Of a DNA stretch of 64,000 nt, positions 33,870-44,612 are shown one piece after another (within the stretch, counting starts at the first letter, position 1; each line of letters starts with the position of its first letter). Below the pieces are notes generated by a model. That model made no database searches. It was not told the origin of the DNA and saw only the letters and a list, made by a program, of their open reading frames with translations. Both the position numbers and the translations under genes were made by a program. The DNA is from Isoetes taiwanensis (lineage: Eukaryota > Streptophyta > Lycopodiopsida > Isoetales > Isoetaceae), in contig JAJEKV010000002.1 of assembly GCA_021234155.1 (NCBI GenBank), positions 16,469,428 through 16,533,427 of the forward strand, read 5' to 3'.

Positions 33870-36800
33870 TTGAAGTCACGTTATGGAGTTGCTAGAAAGA
33901 GTGATGGAGCGAAAGGCACAGAAAAGCCCATTGCTGTGGCATCAGAAAAAATAAATATTCCAAAGAAGAAAAGATCAGAAACACCAACGAAGCACAGCAT
34001 TGAAACGCCAAAACTGATTATTAGTGGTATGGAAAGAAGATCACGTAGCCCGGACTTGAGCATTCAATCAGAGGAGGTATTTGAGCAGTCCCCACCAGAA
34101 AAACAACTAAAAAACGAAGCACGAGGCAATAGCTTTCTCGTCTAAGAGAAGAAGAGAGCCGACTCCACCATCCACATCAGGTGAATCCGAAGGGGGGAGT
34201 GAGACTGAGACAGGCTCAGATGACAGGCAAATTGTTAAGTGTTCAATATCTGGCGGGGCCTTGACCCAGGAAAGCAGACGTGAGCTGTCACAAACCGCAA
34301 TGATCAACATTAAACACAGGGAAAGGATCTATCCTCTTGGAGTTGAATTTGAAAAAGAGGTAGATATATTTAAAATGCATCAAGCACCTGGAAACATGAC
34401 CTGCAGGGTCATCAGTGCAGAACATATAGATAAACTATATGATTCATTTATTAATGTCCAGATGCATCCACCTTGTGCGGATGTTGTACCTTTTGATCCA
34501 GACACAGGGCGTGCAATGAAGTGGAAGAAGGCCAGCGATTTAGACAATGCAGAATTCTGGATAGTAAATGGCAATCACACTACTGCAGTTGCCCAAATTC
34601 TTGTTAATCAGGCCATGGAATGGCCAGCAGAAAGATCACATTTGAAAGATCTTATCTTCTTCTTCTATGCTAAAAGAAAATGTCGGGTGCTAGCGGGGAA
34701 TCTGACTCCAACAGAATATGTAAAGGTCAGCAAGGAGAGCAACGACATCACAAAGAATACCATTCATCGGGATGTTTACTTCGAGCAAATACAGCAGCTA
34801 AGGAATCAATGTGCATTCTATGGAAAGCCGAAGAAAGGAAAGCATGGACTATCCCAAGATGGCGCCTATTCAGTAAGTCACTTCAATTTGGCGAGCGCCC
34901 AATTTGGGTTGCCCCCATGTGCATTGAGCATGTTAGCCTGCATCCTTTTGGCTATCAAATTGGGCGGGCGCCCAATTTGGGTTGCCCCCCATGTGCATTG
35001 AGCATGTTAGTTGTAGCCTCTTGGCTATCAAATTGGGTGGGCGCCCAATTTGGGTTGCCCCCCATGTGCATTGCCCCCATGTGCATTGCATGTTAGCATG
35101 TGCATTGCCCAATTTTGAGACCGTATACTTCAAATATGCTAAGTTTACTATGTTGTGCAGGATTGGCTCGCTATAGCGAAGCAGACTTTGAAGAAAGCCG
35201 GCATGCAGGATTACGATTACTTCGTATACTTGGATGACGAAACTTGGAATATGTGCCTGCAAGTGGCTCAGTTGTTCTATGAAGACCAACTAAAAGACGA
35301 ACTAGGTGAAACGATAGTGGTTAAGTACCGGCTGAGAGTGTTTACGAATAACAAGTGCCGATCTTTAAAGTCCATGCACCCAATGAATTTGCAAAGACTG
35401 TTGACAGAGATCATGGCAGGCACCACCTACATCAAGACCACCAAAGATTACACTGGAAGGCGTGTCATGAAAATCCGTGTGGGGGAACTGAAGAAGATTG
35501 GCACCGTCGAGCGGGCACTCATCAAATATCTGAAAGATGTAAAGAAGCTCAAAGTTGAGAACATGGCAGATTTGAGGAAAATTCATCCAATATTCACGGA
35601 GAATTTGATGCTAATGTTCGCCAACAGTGTCAGTGATTGGGTTGATAGCCGCAAGGAGGCAGAAAAGCTTAACCTTCACCAGGCTCTTATCCCAAAGGTT
35701 AATGAATATATGCGTGGACCGGTGGAAGAGGGATCTAAATCATTTAAGTGCTACTGTGTCAGTCCTCTGGGGATGTCAGTTGATGTGGTGAATACATCTG
35801 CTCGATTTATCGGATGTGATTTCAGAAATATCAGGAAATGGAGCATGGAATAATACCAAAAGTTCTTGGACCAGATCAGTGTACTAATGGACCAGCAACT
35901 ATATTGGATCACGATCTTTATCAGTCCAGATCGTTTGAGTGAGTGCTTGTCCGCCATGAAGACGATAGACGGTGGTAGTCGTGTATGGGTGGGTGCGTAG
36001 CAGGATACTAAAAGGAGAAACCCTTCCTCTCATGTTCGCGAGCTGCAGACTCTTGTGCTGGTAATGTATGTGGCCAGAGACCAAGCAGCTGCCCCTGCTA
36101 TGCATGACCTGAATCTATGCTTCACCGACGCAGACCATCCTCAAGAGTATTCAAAGTTTCCGCAACACTTGAAAGAACTGGAGGACATAGAGAAGAACCT
36201 CCCCGATCATGAGTGTGCAGCCGTAACATGGTTTAAACTTGTGGCTCTGTCCATTTCTTTTCAATACCATTTATAACGGTTGTCTACTTTCCTTCAGCAT
36301 ATTGGTTGTATCGGCCTTGGGGTGATAAGAGTGCGGCAGGAGGCACGGGTGCTCTTTTGCCAAATCAATTGGATTCCAGGACATGCACATACCTAGTGCG
36401 CAAATTTATGTTGGAGGGTTGCAGTGTCCTGGATTTCTTCTCCGGAGGATCATTTAGCCGTGCAGCTTTGTGCGAAGGGTATAAAGCTACTGCCTTTGAG
36501 GTTGATGAGACTATGCAGCTTAAACTTGTTCAGATTTTTTATCAACTCGAAGTAATGCTGGACGAGAAGAAATCGAGAGCCCGTGCATTGCAAAAGATAG
36601 CAGAGGAAAAAAAGAAAGCAAATGGCTCCAAGGCATCGAGAGTAGCAACCACTCCTCCACCTCCTTGTCCATTCCCTGCACAAACAGTGCAGGAGTTGCA
36701 ATCCACATTCTCCAGATGTCTAAGGATTCTCTCACAGACCATTTGAGAAAGGTTGCAGGTTTTGGAGCAAAGGACATGTCTTTCTTTAGAAAGAAAAAGG

Positions 36801-37126
36801 AGAACATTAATGCTTTGGCGGGCACTACACTAGTGTGCATCCAAGATGTGGTCGAGGGTAGCTCGAAGTTTACGCAGCTACTCCTCAAGGATCAAGAACC
36901 TTATGTTGTGTTGGAGACACAAGAAGCTCAACCTGTGGACCCACTACCATTAGAGCAAGATAAGGAGGTTGGGGTTGAGGTTGAAAAGGAGGTTGAGGTT
37001 GAGAAGGAGGATGAGGTTGAGAAGGAGGTTGAGAATGAGGGTGATGATGCTACTAACCACCGAAGAATTCCTGGCCAAGATGGAGTTCCTGAAGCAAGCG
37101 GCATAGGGAGGGGGACAACAAAGTGA
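33870..37126 (+). pseudogene. ParB-like plus amino-methyltransferase-like protein gene
   Basis: Divergent from the transposase-like gene; their 5' ends meet at ~33867. First come Lys/Ser-rich residues. After a probable one-base slip in the A run at 34109-34114 the frame is open through 34872 (ends GAYS). A GT/AG intron 34873-35160 leads to DWLAIAKQ, in phase. Residues from nt 34380 (MTCRVISAEHIDKLYDSF, then FWIVNGNHTTAVAQ) resemble the ParB/sulfiredoxin fold. From ~35815 frames break, with stops at 35851 and 35998. At 36411-36510 GCSVLDFFSGGSFSRAAL plus FEVDETMQ matches motif I of N4/N6 amino-methyltransferases. I cannot find a DPPY-type motif IV; it should lie in the broken part. The tail has a Glu/Val/Lys repeat (36960-37050). 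Both domain calls are by eye. ParB-methylase fusions are known from phages and bacteria. Confidence 0.55.
34873..35160 (+). repeat. Intron with tandem 75-bp units and palindromes
   Basis: The intron of the ParB/methylase-like gene is made of about three repeats, each containing a palindrome (AAATTGGGCG, GG, CGCCCAATTT) followed by GGGTTGCCCCCCATGTGCAT and GAGCATGTTAG. Perfect palindrome at 34957-34978; one mismatch at 35030-35051; a weaker copy at ~34885-34905. Confidence 0.85.
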
Positions 37127-37218
37127 AGAAGGTCAGACCGTTATGTCAGCTGAAGGGGTGGATGACCCTTAAGCATTTTTTGTTGTCTTAAGATCTGTTA
37201 TGCTACCACAAGGGATGC

Positions 37219-37240
37219 AAATTGGGCGGGCGCCCAATTT
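37219..37240. repeat. Fourth copy of 22-bp palindrome, downstream of ParB/methylase gene
   Basis: The arms AAATTGGGCG and CGCCCAATTT around GG are exactly as at 34957-34978, and flanking TGC/GCA-like bases slightly extend the symmetry. It lies ~95 bp past the gene's last codon, between the two convergent genes. Confidence 0.9.
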
Positions 37241-37481
37241 CGCACCCTCTGTACCTCAACGTATATGTTTTTAGAATCAACTCGAATAAAATAATACATG
37301 AACCAAGAAAACAAATACATGTCTAATATTTTTTTTATTACTTTCCAGTGTTTCCAATATTAATTTACCAACAGTTTGGTCGTCATTTAGATAAAGAAAA
37401 TATATAGGTCTTACTAGGACATGGCTAATTCACACAAATATACTAGATAATAGACAACAGATAATATAAAAGACCAAAGCT

Positions 37482-38057
37482 TCAGTCAATGCCCAGTTCA
37501 ACCTGAATAAGATCCCCCAGATTGAACTCATCAATATGACTTCGGCTGTACAGATCCAGCCAGTTATCCAAGTCTTTGAGAGAGTGACTAGTGCTGACGA
37601 CGAGCTTGGTTACTAAACATTCGCGTTGTCTTTTTTGCTTCTTGTAAAGCTTCTTAAATGGAGGTCGGAACGTGTTGTGCATCCAAACGTCCTCCATTTT
37701 CAGCAGCCTCTTCAGTGCCTTCGCCCTGTAAATACAGCGTTTCAATGATATGAGGCAGGCCTCCAGCTCCACCCTACTGAGGTGATCCTCATTGCCATCC
37801 TTTACCAACCCTTCCCCATTGAGGAGCTTCGTGACTTGGGCACTAACTTCTCTCGTTCGGTTGTGGTTCATCTCGTTTTGCACCTCCACCTGCAACTGAT
37901 TCGCGTGGGCTAAGATTTGGCTCACTAATATGAGACTGCATTTCGGTGATTGTGAATCCATATCTGCGCCTCGTTTCCACCATTCTGAGTGACCTGAAAT
38001 GAATCTAAGAGACTGAATGAAGGTGCTTTTCCAATATACCGTCTTGGATGACTCCAT
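37482..38057 (-). CDS. Hypothetical 191-aa protein of the element
   Basis: An uninterrupted minus-strand ORF with a normal ATG (MESSKTVYWKST). It is convergent with the ParB/methylase-like gene. The protein is mostly helical in appearance, with basic patches (KRCIYRAKALKRLLK, KKLYKKQKRQRE) in the middle and an acidic end (DLIQVELGID). I recognise no domain. Being fully open next to two damaged genes suggests it is real coding sequence and recently active, though an upstream exon cannot be excluded. A role with the transposase is inferred from position only. Confidence 0.5.
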   Translation of the reverse strand: MESSKTVYWKSTFIQSLRFISGHSEWWKRGADMDSQSPKCSLILVSQILAHANQLQVEVQNEMNHNRTREVSAQVTKLLNGEGLVKDGNEDHLSRVELEACLISLKRCIYRAKALKRLLKMEDVWMHNTFRPPFKKLYKKQKRQRECLVTKLVVSTSHSLKDLDNWLDLYSRSHIDEFNLGDLIQVELGID

Positions 38058-38798
38058 GTGTTAATGAACATGGGGCCTCCTATCTAACCTAGTTGCACGA
38101 TTCCCGAAATTGTGGCACGGAACCCGAGGTAAGATGCCTTTCCCATTTCCCTATGACCACTTTTTGGCATTTTTTAAACCTCTGCACAGAATCATGTCAC
38201 TATTTTCAACCAAAAAACCCTATATTCTTACGACTGGCGATCATTTGAGATATTTATGGACTTGTCGAAAGTCCATAATTAATGAAATTGTGTTTTATAG
38301 GTTTCAGAGTAGGAAGTGAGAAAAAAATTGTTTGATGAGCATAGCTCTGAACACGCTCGTTTCTATATAGTATTGCACATGTTGCATGTGCACAAGGAAT
38401 ACCCTCCTGCTATCATTTGCTGCAGGAGCATGTTCTCATTCCCAAATTCACAATCCTAGATTTTGATGACAAAATCTCATACTCAACATCTGATGCTGTA
38501 ATAATCCGGTAAGAGCGCCCATGATCACATGCTCTCTTCACATTAAACCAAGTTCCTAGAAACGAAGTTATTGTTCATGCAAAATTCATGCGAAAGAAAG
38601 AAATGCATGGCAAACAAATCATGTGAAATTCAAAACTGACCTTCCTCTAGATTTAGGATTTCGGATTTTGGATTTCAGATTCAAGAGAGATTTCGAATCC
38701 CAGCTTCAATCTCAGCAATTTTGGATCCTTGCTCCAAGAAATCGTAACAAATTTTGATCTGTGGCAAATTTCTTTGTGGCGGACATTCTTGCTGCCGC
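38058..38798. other. Element interior, no gene
   Basis: AT-rich with no supported coding sequence. Confidence 0.35.
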
Positions 38799-39055
38799 TG
38801 ATAACTATGGCAGAATAAAAAACCCTAGAGCTTAAGAATCGAGAATGGATGATTGTGGCAAATCGATGAGCTTAAGAATCGATGGCAAATCCCTGAAGCA
38901 TCGAAGTTACTATAGCAACCAAACCACTGATAAAGGTGGCAGAATAAAAAGCCCTAGAGCTTAAGAATTGATGAATAGAATGGATGATTATGGCAAATCG
39001 ACGAGCTTAAGAATCGATGGCAAATTCCTAAAGTATCGAAGTTACTGTTCCATCG
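38799..39055. repeat. Subterminal direct duplication, ~128-bp period
   Basis: CTGATAACTATGGCAGAATA through ATCGAAGTTACT at 38799-38926 repeats at 38927-39055. GGCAAATC and GAGCTTAAGAATCGATGG recur within it. It lies 360-620 bp inside the right terminus. Confidence 0.8.
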
Positions 39056-39239
39056 AAGTTACTGTAGCAATCAAATAGCAACTAGCATTGAAACGATATT
39101 ACTGTAGCATCCCATTTTTTTTTGCCAAATTGTTATAGCAAAAGTCACAGATAGCAAAAGCATCGATAGAAGCACTCGATCCTGGTGTAAAGCACCGGAA
39201 AAGCACAAGCTTTTTGTAGAAAAAAAGGGAGCCAAAATG

Positions 39240-39417
39240 AACCGTTTGCAGAAGGGCATCTTACGAAATACGCAAAATATAAGGGCATCTTGTGATATAC
39301 GAAATTATACAAGGCCAGATACATTGAGCATTAGCAGGGACATTCCATAAATCTTTGAAAACTTAAGGATATGTAGTGAAATTTGTCAAAACATAAGGGT
39401 ATTTTGTAGTTTTTTCC
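39240..39417 (-). repeat. Right terminal inverted repeat and modules
   Basis: Inverted partner of 28275-28445. Modules of AAGGGYATYTT spaced ~30-40 bp precede the outer end GGGTATTTTGTAGTTTTTTC. Confidence 0.65.
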
Positions 39418-39458
39418 TTTAAAAAAAAGGTATTTGCATGATTAACAAAAGGAACAAG

Positions 39459-39617
39459 GTGCTGCGCACGGAGGGTTGCCCTCCATGACCGAGAGTGAAA
39501 TGGCTTAAATCACATTTCAAAGTCATGTTTTCGAGCATATACTGACATATACTTGGAATATGCCACAAACCCACATGGATGAGGGTTTTCCCCTTAGGGG
39601 CAACCCAAAAAACTGGG
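39459..39617. repeat. Dispersed GGGTTGCCC/GGGCAACCC repeat
   Basis: AAGGTGCTGCGCACGGAGGG then TTGCCC at one end and GGGGCAACCCAAAAA at the other, with CATATACTTGGAATATGCC inside. Related copies: 43138-43280 (right part) and 62108-62155 (left part). Ends in GGGTTGCCC and GGGCAACCC, so it is a small inverted-end element family. Confidence 0.65.
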
Positions 39618-41020
39618 CTCAAACATATCAGTGGAATGCTATTTCCATGCCCAATTCATAATTCATAAGGCAAGGCATTCAAATACGCTAATAACTCATA
39701 AATTGAATGTTGCAAATAGGAAAAAGAAACACAATCCATTGGTTCCATTCAAACCTTGAACATATCGAAAGACGAGAAGCAAGAATGATTATTTCGTTGG
39801 TGTCTTAGTTTTCTTTATCGGGGCTCAACACATGCATGCACTGTAGCCCGGTTCTCCAAGATTCAATGAATTTGATTTTTTATTGCTATTTTTGTTTTCT
39901 AAATTTGAAATTGGCTCCAGAATTACGCTAGTTCTACAGTGCAAGAATGCTTCTACGGTGTTTTTGGCAAACTAGTTGTTTTTAAAAAATTGTTATTTTT
40001 AATCTTTCTCTTTCTTGGAGTTGATTGATAGTTGCGTAGCTATATAAATTAGTTATCGATGGGGCAGGCGCAAAGGGGGACTTATTTTGATGTGCCACTA
40101 GGGTTGGAGTTGGGGTTGGTGTAGAGGGATAATTTTTATACATGGACTTTGAGGATTTGCTTAGTCAACTTTTACATAAGATATGGAGGGAGAGTAGGAA
40201 TGGGCCAGGTGCAAAGGGGGGCAGGTGAATAGCGAGGTTTTTTATGTTAAAGTTATGCCAATTCCTATGGTGCAAGTTCGGGCAGCGCTTTCGAAATTAC
40301 GCTAGTTCTACACTGCAAGTTCGGGCAATGCTTCTACAATATTTTTGGTAAACTAGTTGATCCTGTATGTTATTTTTAATCTTTGTCTTTCTGGGAGTTG
40401 ATTGCTAGTTGCCTGGGTATATAGATTATTTGTCAATGGGGCAAGTGGGGCGGCTTGGGCTTATTTTAATGCACCACGGGGTTGGGATTGCGGTTGGTGC
40501 AGAGGGGGCACAAGACTGGCCAATTTAGAATTACACAAGATGAATTAGAAAGCAAGACAATATTTACTTCTAATTTCAAGTGGAGGGATGTATGATCATG
40601 AAGCAGTCATCAAAGCCACTATTTCTAGAGCTTTTTCCATTGGTTGGGTTGAGCAAAAAAGGGAGAAGAGGGTAAGGGGTGTTTTGAAAAAGTTGTCAGA
40701 TAATTATATTGTGTTGTGTGAGAGTGATGTCACCTTTTAGCTCCCTGTTGTTTAAAAAAGTTGTCGAATAATTACATTGTGTTGTGTGAAAGTGTTGCGT
40801 TATAATGTGCATAACTAGTTGTGTGAGTGTGTTAAGACAAGTTTGGTGTTGCATGTGTTAGCTATCAAAACACGAACTTAGAAACCTAGTGGACATATAA
40901 AATTTCTCGAAAATCAAGCATAGATTTGAAAGGAATAAAACAGGCGAGGTCGAAATTGCATCAGTTTAATACATCCTACTGGAACAGTACATTTAAGGAG
41001 AATATTCAGGCATGAAAATT
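39618..41020. other. Unassigned interval with a 374-bp tandem duplication
   Basis: AATTACGCTAGTTCTACA at 39921 recurs at 40295. The two ~220-bp blocks (to ~40140 and ~40510) align throughout with substitutions. No gene supported. Confidence 0.5.
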
Positions 41021-41021
41021 C

Positions 41022-41231
41022 TCAAAGATTCTGCTGGTAGACGGCATTAGATTCCAATTTGCCTTTCATAAACTGGTAGTGCACAAGCCTGCCTTGTGCT
41101 GCCTTGTGTAAGGGCAGACCCAAGGTCATTGCATCTCGTTTTATGCCCTCTTGCTTCATGTTCTTAAAATATTCAACTGCACAAATTCTCTTCATAGTAC
41201 TCAAAAAAATGATTGCAATCCCAGCAACCAC
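41022..41231 (-). pseudogene. PPR protein fragment
   Basis: The minus frame reads AVEYFKNMKQEGIKRDAMT then GRLVHYQFMKGKLESNAVY. This matches the end of one pentatricopeptide repeat (ALxLFxxMQxEGVKPD) and the GRxVHxxIIKxGLES-type start of the next PLS-class unit. A fragment of about two repeats with no full gene around it. PPR proteins act in organellar RNA processing. Confidence 0.55.
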
Positions 41232-42067
41232 TATAACTCAAATCACAACATCTTGCTCTGCCGGCTCCATAAAGATGTTGTATGCTTCTAGAGTATTACC
41301 AGACTGCATACAATAAGGATTTTCTGAGCGACGCTAGGCATATAATTAAAGACAACAAGAAGTAGCTGGTTATCCTCTGTGTGCATTGCAATGATGTTCC
41401 AAACAGTGGCTTCTAGTCTAAAGATTCCATATCCACAAAGCTCAAAAGGAAGATGGCAAAAATCCCTAACTTGAATGAAGCAGGAGCCAATTACATATAC
41501 TACAGGGTACCAAGAGGCTGTGCAGACTGCATCTATGCTTGTTTAAGAAGTATACATCCATTCACATGCATCTTCTTATTGTCATATCTTCTTAATGATA
41601 TGATGCTAGGTCAATGCTTGCTACATAGCCCGGCACCTTTGACTGATTACCATATTAGCATAAACATAATAAAACAACAACTCTCTAACTGCAAATTTTA
41701 GCCCAATGATGACTTACCTGGATGTTGCTCCATAGAAATAGCATTGTAGAATCAAGAAGCACAATGCAAATCTAAGAGCCCATTGGCAACTGTATTTTAT
41801 GTGCTAGACTAGAACGAGAAGCAAACCATGGTTGTAGCATCAAATGGGCTGCTTAACAATCATGGTATTGCAGAGCTACAATGCTGGAATAGAACATTAA
41901 GAAGTGAAAGTGAAGATGAATTCAGATGTGTTTGTTGGTTAAAATAAGCTAAAGCAACTTAATACATCATAATCTCCGTGCGTTTATAACTTACATTGTG
42001 CGTTGGCCAATGGCATGAGATTTTCAGGTGGTTCCTTCTCTGCTACATGTGGACATGAGTTAAGTTT

Positions 42068-42870
42068 GCATAAGGTGTGCCAGTTATGCTCCAGCTGCAA
42101 TTGTTCTTGCTAATATAATGTCTTGTGCCATCTGTAACATCAAAAATGTCTTTGCAACACCTCCGAAGTTGGAGTTTCTCAATCAAGAATACAGAAGATA
42201 AAAGCAAACATTATGTATCAAGTTGAATGGAACGATACCAGGATTGACAAATGCATGCCCTACAACATCATTGAGTTTTTTGTTATTGGAGAAGCTTCCA
42301 TGGCGGCTGTTAGCAAGAAAAACATTAGGGAGATTAGGAATTTGTAGCTTCTGACAATCTCAAATCATGAGGATGCTAAATAGTTACTTGAATAGTAAAG
42401 AAGCAAGATTACTAGCTGACCTAGCTCATCTACATGGATAAGAGAAATGCAAAATTGCTTACCAGTCATGACCACGAACAAACAATGCCCAGAACATTAT
42501 CCCTTGAGCAAACCAATAGAGAGGCCAGAGCGCCCAATTATTTGCAAATGATGCACCTGCTGCAAACATCTCTGGCCAGATGGCTCATTGATTTCCAAGC
42601 ATTCTTTCAAAACAATGTTTCACTATAGCTGCTCTCACATCTGTCAAAGTAAAGGGAGGTGCAGCAGTAGGATCAAACAACTCTAATCTATCGTCTAGTT
42701 TGGGAAGAGGAGTATCATCCCTTTCCAAAGGAGCTATTGGTGAAGCAACCATACAAACTGGTTTTCTTCCTTTCAAAGGCAAAGCCCCAAGATCTCCAAT
42801 GCCCAAGCCCAAAACCTTCTCAAATGCACCTGGATGAGTTGAAAATACAAATTTTGGATTATTGGTCTGA
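42068..42870 (-). pseudogene. Omega-3 fatty-acid desaturase pseudogene, exons 1-3
   Basis: Remains of a plastid/ER omega-3 desaturase (FAD3/7/8 family), a di-iron membrane enzyme. Exon 1 (~42870-42463): LFDPTAAPPFTLTDVRAA and VKHCFE, a premature TGA at 42587-42585, then [20 protein letters not shown]. The donor splits a codon so that exon 2 (42306-~42222) completes HDC then RHGSFSNNKKLNDVVGH. Histidine box 1 should be HDCGH; here Gly is Arg. A degraded exon 3 (~42138-42068) retains only traces of the second His box (WHKTLY, then EHNWHTL). Later exons and the third His box are absent. Normal family length is ~380-450 aa. Clearly non-functional. Confidence 0.8.
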
Positions 42871-42874
42871 ATGC

Positions 42875-44610
42875 AAGATGTTTGTCAAAGGCGAGACAGG
42901 GGGCGGAAGAAACGACCATTTGGTTCCTGAAAAGGACAAAGGTCGCCATAGCCAGGGGCGTATATTTAATTTAGCCCGAATGGAGCTTATGCAAGGGAGC
43001 CTGGCTTCTAAGCTTCAGGGTGAAAAAAATTTGGATAAGCCTCCTAACTGCCATGTTCTTGGAAGCCAGAGGAAAATGCTTGGAAGAAGAAGAAGCATCG
43101 AGCTGCGCCATAGCCACGCCTGTGAAGGAATGGGGCTGGATGACCGAGAGTTTACAGGCAGCAGCCAGTTTGGAGCAGTCACCAGCATATGCTAGGCATA
43201 TGCCGGCATATACCTGGATATGCCCACATACCCACATAAACAAGGGTTTGCCCCCCTAAGGGCAACCCAAAAATCTGTATCAATGTGCAATGGTCATATG
43301 GGTATGATCAATGAATATTATCGAGGTAAAGCAAGTTGAGATGACTGATGTCAGTGGCTGAGCATGTAAATTTTTAAACTATTTGAGCACATCTACAGGA
43401 TAAATTTCAAGGGAAAGCATTCGGGAGCGTTAGAATTTTTAAGATAATGTAGGCACTCAAATAACTATAGCTCATGAAGTTGGCCAAGATTCAAAGCAAT
43501 GGATGGGAGAACTAGAAACATGAAATTTGGGAACTTCAAGCTTTGATGTATTTGGGTCTTCTTTGAAGAATTGTACAGTTTATAATTACTAGTTATGGTG
43601 CCCGGCGTTGCCGGGCTTTAGTAATAATTTAGAGAGGTGGTCTGGTGGAGGCATAGTGGTGAAGATAAATAACCATTGTGTAGAACTGAATCTTGTAGCT
43701 AGATATTGAATAGAACGAACATTGTAACCAGAGCAAGGAGGGCATTACATGTCCTCACGAAGTTTTATGGATCTCCATAGCTTGAGCTCACTCATCCAAT
43801 ATTAGATTAACTTGAGTTGGCAACATCATTTGAGATTGGTGGCTATGGACCTTTAGGATGCCACATTTTGATCTGCTGAGCAAGGGAATAAATCAAAGCA
43901 GATGTGCTACGGTACCCTCATGTAAAATCATGTATGAGAAAAAATAGTCGCTTACAATCTCTATATTTCATTAGGGTAAGCTAAGGAAGCATAATGATTG
44001 AAGAACTTTAACAATACACCCCTCGTTTTCAAAAGGTTGGGATGCAAATCATTAATTACCGTTCTTCAAGTTACAATCAAGCCACATGTTGATTAAACTA
44101 AACCCTAATTGTAGTATGATTTTATCATGTGATCGTATATACCTCATGCATGAATGGCATCTAGACGCATAGAATCTTATACCTATAATTTTGATCTCTT
44201 TTGTGAAGACACCTTTAGTCAACTGAATCAAATAGAGATGTCAAGTAGCAGTGGGGGTGAGAAATACAAATTTTTATTGTGGACGTGTATGATGGAAAGG
44301 ATTGTTTTTTGATGGGAAATAGGGTGAGAATGCCTCAAACATGAAATGCATTGTTGTTAGTATGGGAAAGCATCATATTTATGTGAAGCCGATGGAGACT
44401 TATTCAAGATGCTATTTAATATTTAAAATGGCAAGAATTTACGTGACTTTGAATTTCAACTCTCTATTTTGGAATGACGAACCAATTGAAAGCTATAATT
44501 CCTATCTTTGTTTGCTTTGCTACAATAAAGAATGTACTTCTCATTTTTTTCATTAAATATGGATCCTCATATCGTACGGCAATGTGCATGGAGTCAACCT
44601 TAGTCCACAA
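42875..44610. other. Unassigned interval
   Basis: A dispersed-repeat copy at 43138-43280. Open frames at 42737-43259 show no recognisable domain. The rest is AT-rich with no gene. Confidence 0.4.
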
Positions 44611-44612
44611 CT

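Larger units (their letters stand above)
28275..39417. mobile_element. Candidate 11.1-kb transposon with a three-gene cargo
   Basis: Defined by inverted terminal segments. 28275-28340 reads GGAAAAACTATAAAATACCC and then CATGTTTTGACAA. The complement of 39417-39337 reads GGAAAAAACTACAAAATACC and then CTTATGTTTTGACAA. They match at about 35 of 39 positions, and again at 18 of 20 positions further in (CAAARATTTATGGAATGYCC). These ends resemble plant Mutator-like (MULE) termini. Inside lie a DUF7869-type transposase-like gene, a ParB/methylase-like gene and a small ORF. I find no 8-11 bp target duplication, so the ends could instead belong to two separate related elements. A module array like the termini also sits at 30711-30830, an alternative left end. 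Confidence 0.5.

Noticed and set aside
33870-37126. Functional DNA methyltransferase
   Set aside because: Stops and frame changes lie between the ParB-like and motif I parts, and no DPPY-type motif is readable, so this copy is treated as broken.
28275-39417. Target-site duplication for the 11-kb element
   Set aside because: The bases just outside both ends do not match in any 8-11 bp register I tried, so I do not claim one.
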